From Bacillota bacterium (GTDB lineage Bacteria; Bacillota; Clostridia; Lachnospirales; Lachnospiraceae): a DNA stretch of 64,000 nucleotides. Shown here one piece after another: positions 51,302-60,849 of the stretch (positions are counted from its first letter, which is position 1; every line of letters begins with the position of its first letter). The stretch spans positions 1 to 64,000 of the forward strand of contig JAEWCQ010000010.1 of NCBI GenBank assembly GCA_023390555.1, given 5' to 3'. The position numbers and the translations under genes were made by a program. The notes below the pieces were generated by a model, which searched no databases, was not told where the DNA came from, and worked only from the letters and a program-made list of their open reading frames with translations.

Positions 51302-54300
51302 TTTATCCTCCGTTCCACATGTTTCAGTCGAAGTCTTCTTCTTATCAGCAGCACTGCTCCGGCTGCCGTGGCAGACGTACCTGCAATGCTGCCGGCAAAC
51401 AGCGGTGTATTCGTATACCATTGTACAAATAAGTTACTGGTTATCAGAAACTTTATCTTCTTGGTCTGCGAAACATTTCCTGCCGCATCCTGCGCTACCA
51501 CATACAACGTCTGCTGACTGTTCGATCCCGGTAATGCCAGTTTCACGAGACCGTCCCCATCCATCAGCTCTTCTCTGGAAACTTCCTTTTTCAGCTCATC
51601 ATCAGAATATACTTTTACACGGTCAAGCAGGATATTGTCCTGTGCATCCACGGTAATATTGCGACTTGCATCCGTATACTGACCACTGTCTTCCACACCC
51701 GCCACTACAACAGAAGGAGCTGTTTTATCAATTACAAATGTGATATCCTTACCCTTCGCCTTGTTACTCGACTTATTCTGAGCAAGATCTTCTGAATAGA
51801 TGGTGACCACATAGTTTCCTTCCTCAGAGAAGTTTTCTGCATTGATTTCATATTTGTATGTTTTCCAACCGGAATCCTCTGTGCGGGAATCTACTTCATA
51901 ATCGGTTCCATCTTCCAGCACATTGATCTCGCCATCTCTGCTGCAGTCAATTTCCTTAAACTCCAAGGTGTCCACATTGATTTCTTCTATTACAAGATTC
52001 TGTTCTTTATTACTGTAAAAATTATCGATCAGACTTTTTGTCGTATCTTCAAGAACATACACAGAACCAAAACGGTTGACAGAAAAACTTCTTGTTTCCG
52101 TTGTATGGTTGCCTGCACGATCTTGAATATCAACTTCAAGCGTATACAGATCATCTACGTCAGCATCATATTTAAAATCATTCATGTCAACTTCCACAGT
52201 TTTATCAGTTACCTGTTCACTGCTCTCATAGGCAACCTTTCCATGATTGGCCCCGGTTAAGGTTATATTCAGGCTTGCACCATCCATATTGATATCACTA
52301 CAGTGAATTACCGGTGCCACTTCTCCCTTATTTGCGGATTTTTCGGTCACTCCGTCTATTGTTATTTCAGGAGCTGTCTGGTCTACCGTAAATTGCTCTG
52401 TCGCGTAATCATCTGCCACATTACCGGCTTTATCTGTCGATGCCACATGGAATGTATAATCAGCATCCTCGACATATTGGACTGTCGCCGTCCATGTATC
52501 GCCTGACTGTATAAATGCCGAGGCAGCAGGTACAGAAAGATTCTGACCCTCTTTTTGTGCCGTTATATCGACTTTTGTATCTGCGGGATTAAAGTTTTTA
52601 TCGTCTACACGGATGGTGGCAATTCTTTCACTGCTAAAATAACTGCCATTTTGCGATGCATTGTTGTCATAACTTACAGATATCACCGGTTTTGTAAGAT
52701 CGATTGTAAATTCTTCGGATTGATATTCCGCTTTCCAGCCTGCAAGATCTGTACATTCAAAACTCCAGGTATAATCCCCATCCTGGCTGAATGTCACCTG
52801 ACAGGTGTAGGTACATTCATCCGTATGGACACTGCCATTGCAATTCTTACCCGGTACATGCTTCCAGTCCGATATCTGTACCTCTCCTCCCTGTATGGAG
52901 AAACTGCATTTTTCCTTTGAAAAATTTCGCTCTTTTACTGTAACCGTTGCGGTACGCGCTTCTTTATAATACTTTTCATTCTGAACATTGTTATTGTCAT
53001 ATTCCACCGTGATCTCAGGTGCCGTTTTATCAATACTGAATGCCGGGCTGGTCATCGTACTTACATTACCGGCGTTGTCTGTCATTGTCAGACTGGTCAG
53101 AATATGATTGGTGTTTGCCGATACCCCGACCTGCCTTTCCGCCTGTGTCACCAGATTATAATCCAGTTTTTCATCTGTCTGCCAGTATGTATCCCCGGAC
53201 AATATGGTACTCCACTTCTTTGCAGCACTGTCATAGTCTGTCGCGATGCCTAGGGTGCCGGAAAGAAGATTGTCATTTTCGTAATATTCTTTCACTGCCC
53301 AGGAATTTTCTCTCAGCCCTGAATAGGTGTCTTTTGTTGAATAGTCAATCGTGATATCCTTATTGTATAATGGATTTCCTTCATTATCCTTTAAGTCTGT
53401 CTCCGGAAGGTCAATTTTTATATCAGAGGTTTTTTTATGCTGTTCAAGACTTTCGATGATACTGCCTTTTGGATTGTAATATTTACTCTCCTGCCCAACA
53501 TGATCGACCGCCTTCACATATATCTGTCCTTTAAATTCAGCCGGAATCTGAAATGTACAGGTATAGATTCCATCTTCGTTAACCTGTGCTTTTACTTCTC
53601 CGGACAAAACAGTACTTCCATCCGCCGGCGTTAATTTATAAATAAATTTTTTCACACCGGAGCCGATATTCTCGGTTCCCTGGATATAATCTGTGGCATA
53701 TGCCGTCACTTCTGTCTGACTCTGGAAAAAGTATCCATACTGCAACGGAACCGCCTGCAAATCATCCGTATTTCCGGTATCAAATTTCACTCCCGTAACC
53801 ACCGGTGCATCTTCATCAATGTAAATAAGATCTGAAGTTGACCTTTGATTACCGACATTGTCTTCCACCTGTATGATTACTTTACAGCTTCCGTCTTTTT
53901 CAATGGTTCCCTGTGACGGACTTATCTGGTAAGCCGCAGTATTCAGCATAGTAACACTTTTTAAATCTGCCGTACTTTTTTTGCTGTTGTCTATCAGCGT
54001 CAGTCCGGATGTATCCTTTTTCAGCTGCTTTCCATTTATGCTTGCTGCCACCTGGAAAAGTCCGGACTCGTTGTCCTTTACATTGATATCATAAGTGATG
54101 ACTGTACTGCCTTTATACCAGTTCTTTACCTCACTCTCTTTATTTTCCTGATAATCCGACTGTTTGCAGCTGGCTCCGAGACTCAGGGAAACGGACGGTT
54201 TTTTGTCATCGACAAGCGTCAGTGCAGAACCCAGATCTGTCGATAAGGATGCTGCATTCAGAACTTTTGTATTTCCAGCCTTATCAATCACCACGAAATA

Positions 54301-56553
54301 CAGCTTATAAAATTTGTCATTCTGCGGTACGGAAAGTGCAAACTCATATCTGCCCGAACGATATACACCCTGCTGGCACTTAACCGTTCCATCCTGACTT
54401 AACTTTTGATAAGTATCTGATATTTCACCTGCTCCAAGCTCACTGTCATCTTTGTAGACGCAGGACTTGTCTGCATAATAAAGAAGTACTTTCTCTATTC
54501 CCGGACTCTGGCTTGTCTCATATACCGCTTTTTGGGCATCTTCGGCTTTTACAGAAAGATTTACCGTTGTATCTCCATTAAATACTGTTCCAAAGCAATA
54601 TGCGTAAAAATAATCCAAAATACTTGTACTTTTTTCATTCGTTATTGTAAGATCTTTCAAACTGGCCGGTGTGGTGTCATAGTGAACCCGTACGGTTTTA
54701 TATGCTGTTTTCCCTTGAATATCTTTTACCCATAAGTAATAATATACGGTTCCTTCCCGTTTGGCTGTCTCCGGTAAAGTAATCGTAACAGCTGTATTGT
54801 TCTGCCCCAGTTTCCAATCTCCATCGCCTGGGGTCTGAACATTTGCCTGACTGCTCCCGGTAGAGCTTGTGAGTGCATAATAGATATTTTGTGTGTTTTG
54901 CTGCCCTTCCAGTTTTATACTGACTTTCTGTGTGGTCCCTGTTTTACTCCAGGAATTATCCAAATTTGCCGGACTGGTCTTTTCCACGCTGACTGCCGGT
55001 GCTACGGTATTATAAACAAACGCATAGAAACTTGTTTCATTGAGGCTATTTCCGGCCTTATCTGCTAAAGTCAGCTCTACACGATAATTTCCATTTCCAT
55101 TGATTTTTAAAAATTTATTTGGAAGATCCAAATAATACAACACATATCCGTCTTCATCCGGTTCTGACTGTGCGACCGCACTGAGCACAGAATTCAGAGA
55201 AGTTCCACCGGAATCTGCCGATAAAGGTACATTACTCCATCCACTGCCATCTTTTGAATAATATAACTTACAGCTCACTTTCAGATCTGTTTTATCTTTT
55301 ACCCGGTACTGGATGCGTCTGGCAGCAGCCGAACTTTCCCCCCAGTAAACTACGTCGTTTTCCGTTTTAACCACGCTGGTGTCATTGAGAACTTCTGCAC
55401 TTCCCTCTTTTATCACCGGCTTATCTTTATCAATCACCACTGTGACCGTGATTACTGTCCTGTTACCCAGATAATCTTCCGCACTGAGTGTATAATTTCC
55501 TTCTGCCGGATTCTGGAAGGTCCATACTGTATCAATGGATGCGCCCTGATTTGCACAGATAGTCTCTGATACGGCAGATCCGTCCGGAAGATTTGTTAAA
55601 GTGAAGCTTCGAATACCGCTCACGCTATCTTCCAGGTGAAACGGCAATGACAGCGTTTCGTCATTATTTGTATAGTAAATAATAGTTTTTTTATCCTCAC
55701 TGGTCTCCGTTTTTCCAGCAGCCGTAATGACTGTTGGTGCCTCCGTGTCTTCCTGGATGATCTGAAATGTATAAGTCCCGGAAGTTCCGGCTGCCGGACT
55801 ATCATAGACAGTCTTCGTAATCTTGCCACCCTCGTCTGTTGCTCTTTGAAAGGACAGGCTGCTTTTCCCTGCCTCACTTTGCTGAATCGGGAAATAATCA
55901 GACTGATTATCAAATACCAGCTTTCCATCTTCTGAAATGGATATCTGTCCGAATTTTTCATTTAGAGATGTATAGTTCGTATAGCTCCCATTTTCATAGG
56001 AAACCGTAAATGTATCCAGATATGCCAGTTCAATATTCAGTTCCTTGGATGAAGCAAAAGCTGCCGCATCAATTGTCAGTTTCAGGCTGCCATCCTCTGT
56101 ATCATCACTGTATGTCATATAGTTATTGCAATTTGTATCTGTTTCATCGGTCAGCTGGGTATCCGCAATATGAAGTCCGGCCGTTTCGAATTCCAGTGTC
56201 AGGACTTTATCCTTCTCGATCAGTACCTTACCGCTGTCTCCCTGATAACTGACCGGTTCTGAACCCTGATCCATTTTATATTCCACAATAGAAGCCGGTT
56301 CTCCGCTAAAACTCACCGTCAGATATGAATTTGTATCCTCTGTCTCTGTCTCGGTTTCAGTAACCGCTTCCGTACCTGTTTCGGTTCCTCCAACTACTTC
56401 TGTACCTGTTTCAGTACTCAAAGAACTCCCGCCATCAGGACTTACTGTTTCCTGGGGACTGGTTTCTTCTGCGACAACGGAATACTGTGGTACTGACTGT
56501 ACTACAAGAAGCGCACAGAGTGCGCACACAATTCCTCTTTTCACTTTATTCAT
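51298..56553 (-). CDS. Giant surface protein with repeated Ig-like domains, membrane-anchored
   Basis: About 1,751 residues. From ATG 56553 (GAGGTAGAAAAA upstream) there is a signal peptide (KVKRGIVCALCALLVVQSV), a Thr/Glu repeat (GTETGTEAVTETETETE), then many Ig-like (bacterial Ig / Big-type) modules marked by repeats of the kind DKTAPEITVEYDNN, DLTKPVISVSYDNN and DQTAPEITIDG plus DKAGN and DNAGN turns. A C-terminal helix (FAGSIAGTSATAAGAVLLI) with RRRLRLKH anchors it; no LPxTG. It may be a long extracellular stalk or channel of the secretion system replacing EsaA, or an adhesin. Its gene has its own promoter (56826-56853). Confidence 0.85.
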   Translation of the reverse strand: MNKVKRGIVCALCALLVVQSVPQYSVVAEETSPQETVSPDGGSSLSTETGTEVVGGTETGTEAVTETETETEDTNSYLTVSFSGEPASIVEYKMDQGSEPVSYQGDSGKVLIEKDKVLTLEFETAGLHIADTQLTDETDTNCNNYMTYSDDTEDGSLKLTIDAAAFASSKELNIELAYLDTFTVSYENGSYTNYTSLNEKFGQISISEDGKLVFDNQSDYFPIQQSEAGKSSLSFQRATDEGGKITKTVYDSPAAGTSGTYTFQIIQEDTEAPTVITAAGKTETSEDKKTIIYYTNNDETLSLPFHLEDSVSGIRSFTLTNLPDGSAVSETICANQGASIDTVWTFQNPAEGNYTLSAEDYLGNRTVITVTVVIDKDKPVIKEGSAEVLNDTSVVKTENDVVYWGESSAAARRIQYRVKDKTDLKVSCKLYYSKDGSGWSNVPLSADSGGTSLNSVLSAVAQSEPDEDGYVLYYLDLPNKFLKINGNGNYRVELTLADKAGNSLNETSFYAFVYNTVAPAVSVEKTSPANLDNSWSKTGTTQKVSIKLEGQQNTQNIYYALTSSTGSSQANVQTPGDGDWKLGQNNTAVTITLPETAKREGTVYYYLWVKDIQGKTAYKTVRVHYDTTPASLKDLTITNEKSTSILDYFYAYCFGTVFNGDTTVNLSVKAEDAQKAVYETSQSPGIEKVLLYYADKSCVYKDDSELGAGEISDTYQKLSQDGTVKCQQGVYRSGRYEFALSVPQNDKFYKLYFVVIDKAGNTKVLNAASLSTDLGSALTLVDDKKPSVSLSLGASCKQSDYQENKESEVKNWYKGSTVITYDINVKDNESGLFQVAASINGKQLKKDTSGLTLIDNSKKSTADLKSVTMLNTAAYQISPSQGTIEKDGSCKVIIQVEDNVGNQRSTSDLIYIDEDAPVVTGVKFDTGNTDDLQAVPLQYGYFFQSQTEVTAYATDYIQGTENIGSGVKKFIYKLTPADGSTVLSGEVKAQVNEDGIYTCTFQIPAEFKGQIYVKAVDHVGQESKYYNPKGSIIESLEQHKKTSDIKIDLPETDLKDNEGNPLYNKDITIDYSTKDTYSGLRENSWAVKEYYENDNLLSGTLGIATDYDSAAKKWSTILSGDTYWQTDEKLDYNLVTQAERQVGVSANTNHILTSLTMTDNAGNVSTMTSPAFSIDKTAPEITVEYDNNNVQNEKYYKEARTATVTVKERNFSKEKCSFSIQGGEVQISDWKHVPGKNCNGSVHTDECTYTCQVTFSQDGDYTWSFECTDLAGWKAEYQSEEFTIDLTKPVISVSYDNNASQNGSYFSSERIATIRVDDKNFNPADTKVDITAQKEGQNLSVPAASAFIQSGDTWTATVQYVEDADYTFHVASTDKAGNVADDYATEQFTVDQTAPEITIDGVTEKSANKGEVAPVIHCSDINMDGASLNITLTGANHGKVAYESSEQVTDKTVEVDMNDFKYDADVDDLYTLEVDIQDRAGNHTTETRSFSVNRFGSVYVLEDTTKSLIDNFYSNKEQNLVIEEINVDTLEFKEIDCSRDGEINVLEDGTDYEVDSRTEDSGWKTYKYEINAENFSEEGNYVVTIYSEDLAQNKSSNKAKGKDITFVIDKTAPSVVVAGVEDSGQYTDASRNITVDAQDNILLDRVKVYSDDELKKEVSREELMDGDGLVKLALPGSNSQQTLYVVAQDAAGNVSQTKKIKFLITSNLFVQWYTNTPLFAGSIAGTSATAAGAVLLIRRRLRLKHVERRIK

Positions 56554-56825
56554 TTTTTCTACCTCTCTCATGACTCAATTTCTCTTTACCGTTTCCTGTG
56601 ATCCAGAAAATGCCACTCTATTCGTAAATATGCAAACCTCCCCACTGAAATTTCAACACTTTTCCTTGTCGTAATTTGTCGAATTTATAGTACTGATTTG
56701 GATTTCCTTCTTAACTGTTTTGGGAAAATTACTGAATTAGTAATCTATCGAATGATAGATAAAGAATATGTTTCAGCTAATAATATCATATTTTCACAAC
56801 TCTGCCCCCGGATAATCCAATAAAA

Positions 56826-56853
56826 ATTATAGACTATTCGGGCGAATTGTCAA
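56826..56853 (-). promoter_or_regulatory. Strong promoter with palindromic spacer, right-to-left into the core T7SS operon
   Basis: TTGACA (56848-56853) and TATAAT (56826-56831), both perfect, with a 16-nt spacer on the minus strand. The spacer contains the palindrome ATTCG-GG-CGAAT (56836-56847), a possible repressor site. The 270-nt leader that follows (about 56554-56820) has a short hairpin (CTATC/GATAG) and one LytTR-like half-site, but no ORF. A weaker inverted repeat at 56916-56946 separates this from the previous gene. Confidence 0.8.
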
Positions 56854-56954
56854 GTATTTCGCTTTTATTTTCTGCTTCAGCTCCTGTATTTATCGCATTC
56901 AGAAGCTTTTTGCACACGCCTCATCCCCTGCAGGTATGAAGCGTGTATATCTTA

Positions 56955-57422
56955 TTACTCTATGTCTTCGCCGCCAACTACCATAATATCTTTTTCCATT
57001 CGTATGACAGGAGCTCTGTTTGGCGCCCCTTCCTGACTGAGCACCATTGTTTCCATGCTGTTTTCTTCACAGTCAAGTACAGCCGTTTGCTGATCAGCCT
57101 CCTGCATTAGAAGCATGGTTGCCTCCGTCTCCGGGAGCTTTTCCGTCTGTACTCTGGACACATCTACCCTGCTCCGAATAATGGGCTCCGTCTTCATCCC
57201 TCCTGTGAATCTGCCGGTAGACTTTTTCTTTCCTGTCCGCTCGTGCTTCATATTCGCAATTTCATGTCTTTTCTGTATTCCCAAATATTTCTTCAGAATA
57301 GAGATGACATGCACTCTAACACCATATATCACGCTGATCATAACAAAAAGAAGAAATAATGCGCCAAATACATTTCGCAGATTATAATACAGATCGATCT
57401 GACTTCCTAATATTCTCCACAT
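56955..57422 (-). CDS. Small membrane protein with repeated FHA-ligand-like Thr motifs
   Basis: 155 residues from ATG 57422, behind GGGGAGG; the stop of the kinase gene ends one nt earlier. One membrane helix (about 18-40, VFGALFLLFVMISVIYGV) then a basic segment and a cytoplasmic acidic tail with the spaced motifs EATMLLMQE, QTAVLDCE and ETMVLSQE, resembling the ETTVL-type phosphothreonine sites in front of FHA domains. I do not recognise the family; single-helix EssA-like proteins are comparable in size but face outward. It is probably a substrate of the adjacent kinase and an FHA docking platform. Confidence 0.6.
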   Translation of the reverse strand: MWRILGSQIDLYYNLRNVFGALFLLFVMISVIYGVRVHVISILKKYLGIQKRHEIANMKHERTGKKKSTGRFTGGMKTEPIIRSRVDVSRVQTEKLPETEATMLLMQEADQQTAVLDCEENSMETMVLSQEGAPNRAPVIRMEKDIMVVGGEDIE

Positions 57423-57423
57423 T

Positions 57424-59136
57424 TTATTTTTCCTCCCCTTCCTGTTCAATTGACAGGTCTGTTTCTAACTCACGCTCAGCGATTTCCATATTTTTTGTAA
57501 CTTTTTCTTTAAGGTCATCAATTCTTTCCGCATTCTGTTCATTTTCCTTGATATCGGATTCTATATGGGATAACACATTCTTTAACTGCTCCGACATTTC
57601 ATCTGTTCCAATTCCTGCATCGTTGAATTTTTGAGCATTTGTGGCTACCTGATAAGTAATCTCATTGTACATCATCAAAGCAGTCACTTCATTATCAATT
57701 TCAACCAGATTGCCTTTGGAAAGCTCGACCAGATCATTCCAATAGTCCTTATAAGAGGTAGATGCATCTCCAGATTTACTCTGGACACCGATTTTTGAAT
57801 AGTATTCTGCTATTTTCAGCAAACGCTTTGCTCTTTCCACCTGCTCCTGATCTAAATGCGTGGATTCAGCGGCAATTTGCAGCCATTTTTTCGAATTACT
57901 CTTGTTCCCGTTTCCCTCATAAGAATAAAAGTAGGCAAGTCCAAGCTGATAGCAGAACGGATCGTATTCGGCACGATTTTCAGAGAGCATATCCTCACAG
58001 CTGCTATTGTTATTTACTTTATATTGCAGTGTCTGCCTTATGGTATAAGCCTCATCCTCACTCAGATTATCATCTTCCAGATAATTATCCAGCAGATCCA
58101 TATATGCATCTTTCTTCGCCGGCTCCAGCTCAATTGCTTTCTGATACATGGAAACAGCTTCATCCTGCGCGGAAGTAGAGAGTGCTTCCTGCAGGTAATT
58201 TTCATAGTTATTATTTTTAAGAGAATTTCCTTTCATCTGAAATACCGCTGCAACAATCAGGCAAATGACCGCTGCTGTGAATACCGAACTAAAAATCCGT
58301 ACCTGCTTCCTTTCCGTCGCCCGATACTCTTCATCTAGTTCCAAATAGTGTTCCAGCGCATAGCGAAGTTCGTTGCAGTTCTGGAATCTGTCTTTTGGAT
58401 TTCTCTGGGTGCATTTCAATACGATCTCTTCCAATCCGGAAGAAAGATTCTGGTTCCAATAACGAATCGGATACATTTCATAGGGTGGTTCACTTGGATT
58501 ATGATTTGTCAGAAGATGATACAGCGTTGTCCCAAGACAGTAGATATCGGTTCTCTCATCAGTCTGTCCCTGACCTCCAAACTGCTCCGGTGCAGCATAT
58601 CCCTGTGTTCCGAGACAAGTCGTATCCGCAATATTCTCCTGCTTATATTCTCTTGCAATCCCAAAATCAATCAGAATCACATCGCCATTCGGCTTTAACA
58701 TTACATTCGCAGGCTTCATATCACGGTAAATAATCGGATGTTCCCTGGTGTGCAGATAAGAGAGCACGTCACAGAGCTGTAACGCCCAGTTTATGACATT
58801 TTCCTGTGGCTGCGCGCCACTTTCCCTCAGCTTTACGCTCAGGGGAATTCCTTCAATATAGTCCATCACGATCAAAAAAGTGTCTTCCGCATCTATAACA
58901 TCAATAATGCTCGGCAGATTTGAATGATTTAATTTTTTTAAAAGGTTGATTTCTGTGATAAGTCCCTGTTTGATAACCTCAAAATCTTTGGACACATCCT
59001 TTCGCACTTCTTTAATGGCCCACTGCTTATTGGCTTTCTCGTTCATCGCCAGATAAACGACACTCATTCCACCCTGACCGATTTTATTCAGTATCTTATA
59101 TTTTCCGTCAATGATCGTACCATTCTCTAACATCAT
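57424..59136 (-). CDS. Membrane Ser/Thr protein kinase with EssB-like topology
   Basis: 570 residues. Cytoplasmic kinase domain (about 10-270) is complete: Gly-loop IGQGGMSVVY, Lys42 in WAIKEV, catalytic loop IIYRDMKPANVM (Asp139), DFG at 157-159 and APEQF. One membrane helix (about 283-301) precedes a helical TPR-like extracytoplasmic domain of about 265 residues. This is the topology of EssB/YukC, whose kinase fold is inactive; here all catalytic residues remain. No separate EssB is found in the window. It lies directly after PP2C, its expected antagonist, and before the Thr-motif protein. Confidence 0.9.
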   Translation of the reverse strand: MMLENGTIIDGKYKILNKIGQGGMSVVYLAMNEKANKQWAIKEVRKDVSKDFEVIKQGLITEINLLKKLNHSNLPSIIDVIDAEDTFLIVMDYIEGIPLSVKLRESGAQPQENVINWALQLCDVLSYLHTREHPIIYRDMKPANVMLKPNGDVILIDFGIAREYKQENIADTTCLGTQGYAAPEQFGGQGQTDERTDIYCLGTTLYHLLTNHNPSEPPYEMYPIRYWNQNLSSGLEEIVLKCTQRNPKDRFQNCNELRYALEHYLELDEEYRATERKQVRIFSSVFTAAVICLIVAAVFQMKGNSLKNNNYENYLQEALSTSAQDEAVSMYQKAIELEPAKKDAYMDLLDNYLEDDNLSEDEAYTIRQTLQYKVNNNSSCEDMLSENRAEYDPFCYQLGLAYFYSYEGNGNKSNSKKWLQIAAESTHLDQEQVERAKRLLKIAEYYSKIGVQSKSGDASTSYKDYWNDLVELSKGNLVEIDNEVTALMMYNEITYQVATNAQKFNDAGIGTDEMSEQLKNVLSHIESDIKENEQNAERIDDLKEKVTKNMEIAERELETDLSIEQEGEEK

Positions 59137-59158
59137 TTCACCCTTTTTCCCCTTTATC

Positions 59159-59926
59159 TCACTGTACCTTCGCTAATAATACGGTTATATTATCGCGCTC
59201 CATGCGGGACTTGTTTAACTCCACAAAGTATTCGCACTGTTTTTCCATAATTCTCTCATCGGTCATATGTCTTGGATGAAAACCATCCAAAAATTCTTCC
59301 TCAGTTATCTTATGCCGGAAACCGTCGGAGCATAGCATGTAAACTGCATCTTCCCTTGCTTTCCCGCTGACAAACTGTGGCTCAATCGTTTTTGAGGCAC
59401 CGATACACTGCAGAAGTACACTCGCTCTTGCATCATTTTCCACATCCTGCGACTGAATATGTCCCAGCGCAATCTCTCTTGCGAGCACGGTCTGATCGCC
59501 AGTCAGTTGATGGATCTGATCCAGAATTTCATAGACGCGGGAATCTCCCACATGTGTGATGTAATACTCTCCATCGCAGAGAAAAAGTGCTGTACAGGTG
59601 GTGCCCAGATTGATTTGGTTTTTTTGCCCGAATTCTCCCAGTTTCTGATTACAGTTTTCCAGCAGCAGTTCCCACTGCTCCTGCAGTTTTTCTGTCCTAT
59701 TCTCACAGGTTACCACTGTTTGCATATCATGTTCAAACCACTGAGAAAAGTGCTTAACCACATGTGCACTTGCTCTTTCACCCATTGTAAGACCGCCCAG
59801 TCCGTCACACACACAGAAAAGTGCAACATTGCAATTTCCGACAGTCGCAGTCTTAATCAGCAATGCATCCTGATTTACGGGCTTTACATTTCCCTTATCG
59901 GTGCAATAAGCCGTCATAACTCTCAT
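59159..59926 (-). CDS. PP2C-family protein phosphatase
   Basis: 255 residues, cytoplasmic. PPM-type metal motifs are present: GNVKPVNQDALLI near residue 12, CVCDGLGGLTMGERAS near 39, THVGDSRVYEI near 128 and CSDGFRHKI near 203, with a last Asp in RDNITVLLAKV. It would remove phosphate from Thr residues in the kinase or in the FHA ligands. The kinase starts 22 nt downstream, the usual PrpC/PrkC-type pairing. AGGGAGG precedes the ATG. Confidence 0.93.
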   Translation of the reverse strand: MRVMTAYCTDKGNVKPVNQDALLIKTATVGNCNVALFCVCDGLGGLTMGERASAHVVKHFSQWFEHDMQTVVTCENRTEKLQEQWELLLENCNQKLGEFGQKNQINLGTTCTALFLCDGEYYITHVGDSRVYEILDQIHQLTGDQTVLAREIALGHIQSQDVENDARASVLLQCIGASKTIEPQFVSGKAREDAVYMLCSDGFRHKITEEEFLDGFHPRHMTDERIMEKQCEYFVELNKSRMERDNITVLLAKVQ

Positions 59927-59957
59927 TTCCTGTTCCTCCCTCTTTCGTCAAGCAGTA

Positions 59958-59987
59958 AAGGCAGAAAACATGCCTGCCCTCTGCCTT
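59958..59987 (-). terminator. Weak hairpin before the PP2C gene
   Basis: Stem AAGGCAGA / TCTGCCTT with a 14-base loop and only a short T-run (TTTA), 4 nt after the upstream stop. It may attenuate transcription into the phosphatase-kinase genes. Confidence 0.35.
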
Positions 59988-59990
59988 CTG

Positions 59991-60389
59991 TTACTCCTGA
60001 TTCACCAGTCTTAGAACGTTCTCTTTTTGCCATTTCGCCCCGGCCGTAACCTTGTTCACCCGATAAACTAATTTTCCTTCCGGAACCTCTATACTCATCC
60101 GATATGAGATTAACCTCTTTTTAAACTGCAGATTTTTAATCTGGTCTTTTTCCAGCCAGATATGCTCCGGTCTTAATTTCCCCGTAAAGCTGTCTACCGC
60201 AATAATCATATATCCGTTCTTTGCCTTATGGATGATATTAAACTTCATGTCCGTAAGCGTTGACATCGGTCCGAACACAACTTTTGACAGCATGGATGGC
60301 ATCGTCACCGCCCAGACAGATGACTGCTCCTGCGGTTCCTTGCCAAAAGCTTTTACATACTCTTCAATTTCTTTTTCACTGATTCCCAT
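59991..60389 (-). CDS. T7SS-associated PH-like/unknown small protein
   Basis: 132 residues, soluble. It starts GISEKEIEEYVKAFGKEPQ and continues with strands VWAVTMPSMLSKVVFGP, KNGYMIIAVDSFTGKL and KRLISYRMSIEVPEGKLVY, a mostly beta layout that resembles a PH-like (YokE/bPH) domain, though I cannot be sure. GGGAGG lies before the ATG, which overlaps the previous gene by 14 nt. It lies in the operon behind a toxin-immunity set, so it may be a chaperone or membrane-docking factor. Confidence 0.6.
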   Translation of the reverse strand: MGISEKEIEEYVKAFGKEPQEQSSVWAVTMPSMLSKVVFGPMSTLTDMKFNIIHKAKNGYMIIAVDSFTGKLRPEHIWLEKDQIKNLQFKKRLISYRMSIEVPEGKLVYRVNKVTAGAKWQKENVLRLVNQE

Positions 60390-60849
60390 TTTCTAAAACC
60401 TCCCTTTGCTTTTCTATATACCCTATTTTCACTGTTATAAAATAATTACCTTCTGCCTGACCTATCATGTGAAACGGCGGTGTCACCTGCTCCAGATCCG
60501 CCTCCTCCATAAAATGAAGCAATGCCGCATATGCGCCTTCCATTGAGGTTTCTATTTTATCTGTCACACGTATGGACATCATATTTTCTATGGAAAAATA
60601 ACTGTGAAAATGCATATCTCCAGTCGCTTGTAGATAATCTTCTCTTACCGGAAGAAAAAACTCCACCTTTAACCGCTCCTCTCGCGGAACGTTATTGATA
60701 CAGTAAAATAATGTATCTTTTGGATGACCACCTGTATTTTTCACCTCTGTCAAAAATTCTCTCATAAATTCATCCATTTGTGAATAATGAAATTCATATC
60801 TTTTTGAGAGTACATTCTGATACCGGATCTGATCTCTGATGCATATCAT
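60376..60849 (-). CDS. Putative T7SS toxin chaperone, EsaE/DUF5085-like
   Basis: 157 residues, soluble, alpha/beta. Starts ICIRDQIRYQNVLSKRYEF and later has VPREERLKVEFFLPVREDY and GQAEGNYFITVKIGYIEK. The next gene upstream has the same layout (start with strand QNVVS, long helix, LPLYQEI strand, final strand), so both are members of one family. The pattern recalls DUF5085 proteins such as the staphylococcal EsaE, which escorts a T7SS toxin to EssC. Overlaps neighbours by 4 and 14 nt. I give moderate weight to the family assignment. Confidence 0.55.
   Translation of the reverse strand: MICIRDQIRYQNVLSKRYEFHYSQMDEFMREFLTEVKNTGGHPKDTLFYCINNVPREERLKVEFFLPVREDYLQATGDMHFHSYFSIENMMSIRVTDKIETSMEGAYAALLHFMEEADLEQVTPPFHMIGQAEGNYFITVKIGYIEKQREVLENGNQ

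Noticed and set aside
56554..56820. LytTR binding direct repeats upstream of the Ig-like protein gene
   Set aside because: Only one good half-site (ACAGTTAAG) was found; a second at proper spacing is missing.
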